Assembly (NCBI GenBank): GCA_917880885.1
Contig: OU862913.1
Location: forward strand, 42,751,460-42,815,459
Source of the DNA: Limnephilus marmoratus
Taxonomy: Eukaryota > Arthropoda > Insecta > Trichoptera > Limnephilidae
Length of the DNA stretch: 64,000 nucleotides
Reading direction: 5' to 3'
Each line of letters opens with the position of its first letter. The first letter of the stretch is position 1. The position numbers were made by a program, and so were the translations under genes. The notes under the pieces were generated by a model that made no database searches, was not told the origin of the DNA, and worked only from the letters and a program-made list of their open reading frames with translations. Shown in pieces: positions 56,737 through 64,000 of the stretch.

Positions 56737-57123
56737 CTCAAGGAAAAAAAATTCTTCAAGCCGATGTCTTTTTAGGTAAAGGATGGAGAGAAAACTCTGG
56801 GATGAGGGATGGGTAGGAATCTGGGTGTCAATGTGTTCAGGAGTGATGAACGTGTGAATCCATTCTTCCCATTGTGGTGCGTGGCGATGGATCGAGAGAG
56901 TCCGGTTGGAGAAGTCACAAGGTCACCTTCAACTAGTCTTTCCCGATCCGGCCCGCCACGCAGTAGATGGGCAAAAGCATCAGCCGTTAAGACCTAGACA
57001 AACCTCACCCCTCGAACCTGGACACTGGACACCCCTGAGTCACCAAACGTAGCGAACCACTTAGGGTGACTTTTGCCAGGGGTTTTGCTTATCAATAAAT
57101 GGTTCCCGGGGTGGCGTTACCCA
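56737..57123 (-). mobile_element. Family H retroposon in the SPH exon 4-5 intron
   Basis: It runs from a ccacacaggcgacctc end to ggcgttacccacccacc, and abuts the tandem repeat that begins at about 57160. Confidence 0.72.
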
Positions 57124-57159
57124 CCCACCAAATTATTGTAATATATTACTATACACTTG

Positions 57160-58905
57160 GGTTCAGTCATAACATGGGCCCTATGGCACGGAACCGATTG
57201 AAATTGTGGATTCTTACTAGGAATTATGGTGAGTACACGAATAAATCAAAAAATCTACCAAGGGACGAATTTTAAATTTCTTCATACTAAAAATATTTGT
57301 CTTTTTACGAGCATTTTGTCAAACTTGTGTTTTGTCACATAATATAGGCCGTATGGCCTCGAACGGACTGAAGTTTGGGATTCTTACCAAGAATTTTGGT
57401 CTATACACGAATCAATAAAAAAATCTTCCAAAAGAAGAATTTTAAAACATAATCATCTATTTAACACTTGGGTTCGGTCGTTGTAATACTTGGGGTCGCT
57501 CATTTTAACACTTGGGTTTAGTCATAACATGGGCCCTATGGCACGGAACCGATTGAAATTTTGGATTCTTACTAGGATTAATGGTGTGCTCACGAATAAA
57601 TCAAAAAATCTTCCAATTGACAAATTTTAAATTTCTTCATACTAAAATGTTCGTCTTTTTCCGAGCATTTTGTCAAACTTGTGTTGGTCATAACATAGGC
57701 CGTATGGCCTCGAACGGACTGAAATTTTGGATTCTTACCAAGAATAATGGTCTTTACACGAATCAATAAAAAAAACTTCTAAAATAATAATTTTAAAATA
57801 TAATCATCTATTTAACACTTGGGTTCGGTCGTTGTAATACTTGGGGTCGGTCGTTTCAAAACTTGGGGTCAGTCATAACATCGGCCCTATGGTACGGAAT
57901 TAACTGAAATTTTGGATTCTTAATAAGATTTATGGTGTGTTCACGAATAAATCAAAAAATCTTCCAATTGACGAATTTTAAATTTCTTCATACTAAAATG
58001 TTCGTCTTTTACGAGCATTTTGTCAAACTTGTGTTGGTCATAATATAGGCCGCATGGCCTCGAACGGACTGAAATTTTGGATTCTTACCAAGAATAATGG
58101 TCTATACACGAATCAATAAAAATATCTTCAAAATAAGAATTTGAAATAAAATCATCGGTTTAACACTTAGGTTCGGTCGTTGTAATACTTGGGGTCGGTC
58201 GTTTTAACACTTGGGTTCGGTCGTTGTAATACTAGGGGTCGGTCATTTAAACACTTGGGTTCAGTCATAACATGGGCCCTATGGCACGGAACCGATTGAA
58301 ATTTTGGATTCTTACTAGGAATTATGGTGTGTACACGAATAAATCAAAAAGTCTTCCAACGGACAATTTTAAATTTCTTCATACTAAAATATTAGTCTTT
58401 ATACGAGCATTTTGTCAAACTTGTGATGGTCATAATATAGGCCGTATGGCCTCGAACGGACTGAAATTTTGGATTCTTACCAAGAATAATGGTCTTTACA
58501 CGAATCAATAAAAATATCTTCCAAAATAAGAATTTGAAAAAAAATCATCGGTTTTACACTTGGGTTCGGTCGTTGTAATACTTGGGGTCGGTCGTTTCAA
58601 CACTTGGAGTCAGTCATAACATCGGCGTTATGGTACGGAATTAACTAAAATTTTGGATTCTTACTAAGAATTATGGCGTGTACACGGAAAAATCAAAAAA
58701 TCTTCCAAGGGACGAATTTAAAATTTCTTCATATTACAAATATTCGTCTTTTTATGAGCATTTTGTCAAACTTGTGTTTGGTCATAATAAATGCCGTATG
58801 GCCTCGAACGGACTGAAATTTAGGGATTCTCACCAAGAATTATGGTCTATACACGAATCAATAAAAAAATCTTCCAAAAGAAGAATTTTAAAACATAATC
58901 ATCTA
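57160..58905. repeat. Tandem repeat array, about 350-395 bp units, each with two related halves
   Basis: Five units start near 57166, 57521, 57872, 58265 and 58613. Each contains a half with gggccctatggcacggaacc and a diverged half with ggccgtatggcctcgaacgg, both followed by attttggattcttac. Units are separated by acttggggtcggtcgtt spacers of variable number. It lies in SPH intron 4-5. Confidence 0.88.
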
Positions 58906-58909
58906 ACAG

Positions 58910-59090
58910 AACGGTGGTTGAGTGGGCATAGCGCTTGGGTCTCACCCGAGCGTCGCGTGTTCGATTCCTCGGCTGGCTAAGTCCTCCATCACAACACAAG
59001 CAACATTTTCGGCTTTCTGTGATGGTAGTAGGAGATTTTCAAACATTGTTGGGTTATTCGTAACCCGGGAATGTTTGTCTTTCTTTAAAA

Positions 59091-59123
<33 letters not shown>
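58910..59123 (+). mobile_element. tRNA-derived SINE with poly(A) tail
   Basis: The head GGTGGTTGAGTGGGCATAGC and GTGTTCGATTCC gives well-spaced A- and B-boxes. A body of about 110 bp follows and then an A-run at about 59090-59123. It inserted at the end of the tandem repeat array and is of a different family from T. Confidence 0.8.
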
Positions 59124-59129
<6 letters not shown>

Positions 59130-59131
59130 TA

Positions 59132-59715
59132 CAGTACTGTCCGAATTAATGTGAACACAAGTGTAGAATTAGAAAAAATAATATATATTCTTTATTGAAG
59201 AAAAAAATACAGAAACAATTACAATTATTTTTTTTTAATACGAAGTGTGTCCTACCTTAACTTTTGTAACTTCTTGTACACGGTTTACAATTTTCGGATA
59301 TTTGCGTGTCTATAAATTACTGCCTCAATCAGCTTTGTTTTTGATGTGCTTGTCTTGCTTTAACTATAGCCCACCGATTTTCAATTGGATTAGGATCCGG
59401 AAAGTTACCTGGCTATTCAATGTATGTAATTTTTTTGTCTTTGAAATATTAACAATCTTTGTGCGTTTTTAAAGAGAAATATCCATCTTTAAAAATAAGA
59501 AACAAAAAGCTTTAGTAAAGTTTACCTCTGCAAAAAAACTGCAATTCTAAAAAATTACAAAATTTAACGCTTCTGTAGCTTGGTGTGTCTCGTAACTCAC
59601 TGAATGATAGAACACGAACACAAAATGGCCGCTATTACAATATGCTACATACAACTGCAAGAACAAGTGTAATTGTGCTAATTATCACGTGTTCACATTA
59701 ATTCGCACAGTACTG
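59132..59715 (-). mobile_element. Tc1/mariner element, internally deleted
   Basis: TA flanks at 59130-59131 and 59716-59717. The inverted ends are CAGTACTGTCCGAATTAATG and, on minus, CAGTACTGTGCGAATTAATG. 584 bp with the end of a transposase gene inside. Confidence 0.88.
59236..59430 (-). pseudogene. Tc1 transposase C-terminal remnant
   Basis: The minus strand reads WPGNFPDPNPIENRWAIVKA at about 59358-59415, matching the WPxxSPDLNPIENLW block of Tc1 transposases, and ends RVQEVTKVKVGHTSY with a stop at 59236-59238. At least one internal stop is present, and the N-terminal part is gone. Confidence 0.8.
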
Positions 59716-59903
59716 TATATTATTTTAAAAGAATAAAATGGGAAATAACACAACATAATCATATTTTTTGTAGAGAACTTCATATACTTATTACTTTTTC
59801 AACCCGACATCTGAATACATGTTTTCTTCAAAAGTAATATTTTGTTAAGAGCTTAAAAACTTTGAGTGTTGAAGGGAAGTATGTTATATAACTTGATTAA
59901 GAA

Positions 59904-60148
59904 AGGACCCTTGGATGGTTTGGGCATGTAGAGCGGATAAACGAAAAAATAGTGTAAGGAGAATATACGCCGCGGAAGTTAATTAAAGTTACTAGAGCTG
60001 GGTCGGGTCAAGAGTTAGAATAACACAAGATGAGTGTATATAGACATGAGTTGAAATATGAATGTGAATGAAGCAAGAAGTTGCTGAGACCGAGTTTTGT
60101 AGCGGTCTATCATCCCTCCTACTCCTGCCATGAAACGGCGTGCTGGTT
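59904..60148 (+). mobile_element. RTE-like LINE tail, strongly decayed
   Basis: The ggtttgggcatgtagagcgg start and ctgccatgaaacggcgtgct end match the other tails; many deletions. Confidence 0.55.
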
Positions 60149-60151
60149 AGT

Positions 60152-60480
60152 TGGTTGGGAGACGAAGTGTTGGATAACCAACACCTCCGCTATAAGTCAC
60201 CCCAAGTAGTAAGCTATGTTTGGTGACTTCAGCAGGAGTACCCGAGTTCATTGGGTGAAATGTGTTCGGGAAGATCCTCTGACCTCTCCAGCTGGTCTCT
60301 CTCGATCCAACTTCTTGCACCGCCACGAGACTACAGGATTCATTCGTCCATCACTCTTGGATACACTCATCCCTAGAAACCTACCCACCCCTCATATATT
60401 TCTCTTTCCCCAAACTTCCTCTTCTTCCGTTCTTTAAAAAGACCCTCCACACTGCATCCCTTTGTTTGGGGATTAATGTC
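60152..60480 (+). mobile_element. Family H retroposon between RTE-like tail and SPH exon 4
   Basis: A diverged copy (gggagacgaagtgttggata start, ccctccacactgcatccc near the end) lies about 75 bp from the end of exon 4. Confidence 0.65.
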
Positions 60481-60553
60481 AAAAAATAGTTTTTTGGATA
60501 AATAAATGAATATTTTAGGTTATAAATAAAGCTGCCTATTGTCTGTAACTTAC

Positions 60554-60702
60554 ATAGTAAGGGGGCTCTGCTGCAGTTGTTATAGGAGTCTTGAGATATA
60601 CTATATTGGAGTCTGGTGTGAGAAGAGGACACATATTCCCCCGAGTCCAACCGGAGCGTGTTTCTTGGCACGGGTGAATCTTCTCAGCCAGCTCTATGCA
60701 GT
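60554..60702 (-). CDS. SPH exon 4: linker before the protease-like domain
   Basis: The 149 bp exon lies between a cctctacag acceptor and a GTAAGT donor, phase 1 in and 0 out. It starts YCIELAEKIHPCQ and contains four cysteines in all counting both ends of the loop (YC, PC, MC); this is the region that in CLIP proteases carries the activation cleavage site and the cysteine bonded to the catalytic domain. I see no clear R-(I/V)VGG activation site here or at the start of the next exon. Confidence 0.75.
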
Positions 60703-61354
60703 CTGTAGAGGAAACAAAACATTACTAATAAAAGTTTCAAGTGCCTACAGTTATTCATGGGACTAAGTGACTCACAGAGTGGAAGATAATTTCTAGTATT
60801 TAATGCAGGTGTATATAGCCAGGTAGTAGTTCTATCAGTCCAATGGAAATTATAAATGGGATTTTCCTCTTAATGATATTTAAAACTCAAATATTGTGGA
60901 TTTGAGTATTAAAAAAACCGATTTTTCTGCATTAGAAAATATAATATTTTGTTTGTTAAAATCAAAAAGGTAATTTTTTTACCCTTACAATAAAAGAAAA
61001 ACACAAATACATTTTAATGATATAATGATGAATGGTTCAGTCTGAGGTCTCGGAGAATTAATCGATACGTGCGCCCTATGTACTGTATCTAAAAATCTAT
61101 TAGTATACAGAAGATAACTTTGCAAGTACATTCATATTTTGGTAGTAAACCATCCTAGGTAATTTAGGTAATTTGAAATTTGGGAAAATACGATATTTGT
61201 TAAATATTAAACTGTCTATTAGGATTATTCATGATATATTTTTTATGTTCTCTTCTGTAAACTAACAGTTTTTAAAAGAGCATTTTACCCAGAGTATGTC
61301 GAAATGCATCATAATAATTTAGGAACATTTCAGCCCGGGTTTTGTGTTACTCAC

Positions 61355-61469
61355 AGTCCGCAGCCTTGGAACCAATTGGTAACTGAGTGACAAGTCCGTT
61401 CGGCAGTGGCGGACAGTTAGTCTCCGCGCAGCACACCAATTCTGACTCGTTATCAGTTAAGTCACATTT
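61355..61469 (-). CDS. SPH exon 3: second half of second CLIP domain and linker
   Basis: The 115 bp exon follows cttacag and ends at a perfect GTGAGT donor. It begins KCDLTDNESELVCC, giving cysteines 4, 5 and 6 of the second CLIP domain, and continues AETNCPPLPNGLVTQLPIG as a proline-rich linker. Phase is 0 in, 1 out. The domain spans exons 2 and 3 with all six cysteines, so the fold looks intact. Confidence 0.82.
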
Positions 61470-61553
61470 CTGTAAGCAAAGGAAGGTCACGTTAGGGGCA
61501 CGTAAGTTAAATATATTGTTATTGTAACAGATACATAAAGAGAGGAACAGTAC

Positions 61554-61657
61554 CTGTTGAAAAATACCTTTATAGGCAGCCTCTTTTGCTGTCTGGCAGT
61601 TGGCGAATGGTCTGCACACTCCCGCTTTTCCTGTGCGCTTTACTGTGCAGTGATTTC
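61554..61657 (-). CDS. SPH exon 2: first half of second CLIP domain
   Basis: The 104 bp exon follows a ttatttgcag acceptor and runs to a CAG|GTACTG donor. It reads (G)NHCTVKRTGKAGVC, then CRPFANCQTAKEAAY and KGIFQQ. It supplies CLIP cysteines 1 to 3. An earlier candidate donor (AAG|GTATTT at 61567) would leave phase 1 and give a stop at once in the next exon, so the later donor was chosen. Phase is 1 in, 0 out. Confidence 0.8.
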
Positions 61658-61659
61658 CT

Positions 61660-62077
61660 GCAAATAAGCACACAGAGTTACACAACACAACACGAAATGA
61701 CTATGAATATTCTACCCACAATCCAGAAGTTTCCTTACAATCCCAGATTTCACCTACAATGTGCGTCATTGGAGGGGACCCACCATTTTCCCAACGGCTG
61801 TGTGAGGAAATCGATTTTTTAACTTCCTTAGGCGCACATGACAATGTGCATCAAAAGAATATTTGAGGGTTGATGTTGGCCGGCTTACGGTATGATGTAT
61901 AGTAAGAATTCCTAGTGATATAGTTGCAAACAGTCAGAGTACTGGTATTCCGCCTCAACCACTAGTTGGTTTTTGCAATGACGGTATTGTGGTTATGGGG
62001 AGCCTAGAAAATCAACGAACCATCGCATCGCTTACTGAATTTGAAATGAACGATGATTATAATTCTGGGTATCGTAC
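61660..62077. other. SPH intron 1-2
   Basis: Short intron between the last CLIP-1 exon and the first CLIP-2 exon. No repeat recognised. Confidence 0.6.
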
Positions 62078-62138
62078 CTTCAACAGATGTCACCAGTGCG
62101 CAGCAAACAATCTGATCGGAGCCCTCTACATCGCATGT
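62078..62138 (-). CDS. SPH exon 1 (in window): end of first CLIP domain
   Basis: The 61 bp exon starts after a ttttcag acceptor and ends at a gtacga donor, entering in phase 0 and leaving in phase 1. It reads TCDVEGSDQIVCCALVTSVE, with the C...CC ending typical of CLIP domains (cysteines 4 to 6). The earlier half of this CLIP domain must lie in an upstream exon; I found none between 62140 and 64000. The single base carried over makes a glycine codon with the next exon. Confidence 0.72.
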
Positions 62139-62139
62139 C

Positions 62140-63370
62140 TGAAAACAAAAAACAGTTTTGTTATTATTTTAAATGAACATCATAATCTCTTCTCACATAA
62201 CGGCATCACCCGTTGCGAGTAATTTATGAATTGTATTTTGTCTCCCGCTTATTATTTTTCGTCGAACAGAGATCGTAAAAGCCTCAAAATATTCTTAACG
62301 AATCCTCACAAAATTTCACGAATGAACACAACTTCTGATAAATTCTCTTCTGATAAATATTTTGACGCCCGCTATTTTGGTAAATAAATAAATTAATTTT
62401 TCAATGAATAACACTTTACTTAAAGAAAAGAATCTTTTCAAACATCAATTAGACATTTCTTACTTTATTTTAGGTGTTTTATATTAAAGAAACATTTATA
62501 AAACTGAAACCTTTATAACCATATTTGGTTTGATATATTTATAACCATAATGTGGCGTCACATCAAGGCATTATCCATTTGAGAAAGGTCTATGACCACT
62601 CTCACGAGACTGATTAATCGAAAATTATTGCTAAATAGTGAACAACAGAATTACAACATCTTTCCATTGATAAAAATAACTGACATGTTCCTACCACTAA
62701 GCACAATGTAATTATATTGCAAAATATATTTATTTACAAAATTTTATTAGGTCAAGGTTTTTTTTTACTTATACGAATTTGACCGTAACAAATATCTTTT
62801 TATATACAGGAATAGAGATACGGTACATAATAAAATGAAGGGTATCTGTGTATCCTGAATTCATAGGGCGATAATGTGCTTCGCTTACTACAAACATGAT
62901 ATGAATATTGTTTTTTTATTAAATATATTATAAAAATACTTTTATGGGCGTAAACATAAATAACCGAATAACCTTGGAACACAAATTTGTCGTTTGTTAA
63001 TAACCAAAACCGCATTTTTGACAATTTTAAATAATTTTAAATATTATCATTGTATTATCAAAGTAGGCAACTAGACAGGGCAAGAATATTCTTTTAAAAA
63101 TTGTAATTAAATCACAAATAACGTCAAAATTGCCTCTGAAATCACGCAAAATTAATTTGTATAATGACCCATATAAAACACTTTGAAAAACAAATAAATA
63201 ATACAACACAAATCCGTATTAGATACTTGCTACCTTTTGATTAAAAAATAATTATTTGTAGTTGGGTACTTTGGTCTCAAAACCTGATTTAAATTTTTGT
63301 ACGAAAATCGATTATTAAAACTTTTTATCCTCTGATCTTTCCACTAATTCTTAATTCTCACTGATTCTCA
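62140..63370. other. AT-rich stretch upstream of SPH exon 1
   Basis: No exon recognised on either strand, so the first CLIP domain begins further right than this stretch or beyond the window. Confidence 0.5.
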
Positions 63371-63450
63371 ATTTGAGAGGTGGGTCTGAATATCGCCGCC
63401 CCGAGAATCGTTTATTAGATAACCATTACCCATTTATTGGATAACAAACA
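63371..63450 (+). mobile_element. Family H head fragment
   Basis: Only gaggtgggtctgaatatcgc and the following 60 bp are present, with a partial duplicate of the attggataac segment. Confidence 0.5.
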
Positions 63451-63462
63451 CCCTGCTCAAGG

Positions 63463-63720
63463 GCGTAGCTAGGATTTTGTTAAGAGGGGGGCAGGTGTAG
63501 AAAAACCAAGGATATATCTAATGTAAATGTTGCAACAAAATAATACCTACTAGGGGTGGGGTGGGGGGGGGGGGGCTAGAGAATTTCAGAAATAGGCTAT
63601 TTTCGTCTATAAATAACACCGTATTCAATATTTTTGTGACAATATCCTTAGTAGTGTCACCTCTCCGTCGGGTGGCACCCGGGCAGTCTGCCCCCCCCCC
63701 CTCGCTAAGCTACTGCGTTC
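63463..63720. mobile_element. Possible TIR element (gggcgtagctagg type)
   Basis: It starts gggcgtagctaggattttgt with a G-run and ends with a C-run then ctcgctaagctactgc, an imperfect inverted match. Length about 250 bp. No target duplication found. Confidence 0.45.
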
Positions 63721-64000
63721 AAACTGTTTTTAGTCATCGTTGATCACAGACATGTTTTAACACGACGCAGTGTAGAAAAGAACCTCTCTATTTACTTGTA
63801 GTGCAAGGGAAAGAAAATGTTCGCCTCCTTAAACACGTCAGTAAAATCTAGTTTTTCGAGATCTTTTCTGGTAAAACCCTTGTTCTGCCATTTTTATACC
63901 ATAGTTCGGTTTTTTGATTAAGATTAAGTAAATCGTATTATAGGCAAAAACTTTGTGTTTTTTCTTTAAAATCAATTAATGACGAATTCAACAATGCATT

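Larger units (their letters stand above)
9822..62138 (-). other. CLIP-domain serine protease homologue gene (extent of recognised exons)
   Basis: Nine minus-strand exons share a consistent reading frame and have canonical or near-canonical GT/AG borders. In order they give the end of a first CLIP domain, a full second CLIP domain with six cysteines, a linker, and a trypsin-like fold. The His exon reads SAYV where AAHC is usual and the Ser exon reads CVGMKADMRVLVC where CxGDSGGPLVC is usual, so the protein should not cleave peptide bonds. CLIP SPHs of insects are secreted haemolymph cofactors in immune cascades; that role is inferred from family only. The start codon and signal peptide lie beyond 64000. 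The intron between the last two exons is about 40 kb and full of transposons, so the final join is the least certain step. Confidence 0.7.

Noticed and set aside
57160..58905. Regularly spaced repeats resembling a CRISPR array
   Set aside because: Units are 350-395 bp and homologous throughout; there are no short repeats with unique spacers, and the genome is eukaryotic.
61554..61567. Earlier donor AAG|GTATTT for SPH exon 2
   Set aside because: It would leave phase 1 and produce a stop at the second codon of exon 3; the CAG|GTACTG donor keeps the CLIP frame.

Overview
The window reads as AT-rich nuclear DNA of an insect (order not decided; Hemiptera and Lepidoptera both fit the repeat types). 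The evidence is a CLIP-domain serine protease-like gene with introns, tRNA-derived SINEs, Helitrons with CTAG ends, Tc1, piggyBac-like and hAT elements, a Penelope-like element and CR1/Jockey-type LINEs. There are no operons, rRNA or CRISPR arrays. Most of the 64 kb is mobile or duplicated DNA.

The only host gene I can support lies on the minus strand. Nine exons join in frame: 62078-62138, 61554-61657, 61355-61469, 60554-60702, 56222-56332, 52919-53077, 51551-51659, 49800-49931 and, after a 40 kb intron, 9822-9953. They encode the tail of one CLIP domain, a complete second CLIP domain, a linker, and a serine-protease fold that keeps the NDIALL aspartate but has lost the catalytic histidine and the GDSGGP serine. 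It is therefore a serine protease homologue (SPH). The 5' end is beyond the right edge.

The gene has been copied around. Block D (1185-6549 and 47250-52905, direct repeats) carries the seventh and eighth exons. Block X (9030-13305 minus, 35725-39385 plus, with pieces at 1-566 and 46995-47235) carries the last exon. Introns of the D copies differ by about 2 %, but the eighth exon differs at 19 of 132 sites, 17 of them amino-acid changing. This is the most striking signal in the window.

Between the duplicated blocks: 6550-8655 holds Helitrons, a MITE, and a Penelope-like fragment with a hammerhead-like motif. 15180-27395 is a small duplication, one copy of which was opened by a CR1/Jockey-like LINE with both ORFs intact (16723-27027), itself carrying a second LINE in its 3' UTR. 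27200-32510 is a thicket of short retroposons. 41168-45935 is a row of Helitrons with a 3.1 kb Academ-like DNA transposon inside the first. 52.9-64 kb is the intron-rich 5' part of the gene, with piggyBac-like, foldback, Helitron and Tc1 elements and a 1.7 kb tandem repeat.

Names used here: family H is a retroposon of about 450 bp ending in a nested hairpin and A-tail (about 20 copies). Family T is a tRNA-derived SINE with a long body. Blocks D, X and Y are duplicated segments.
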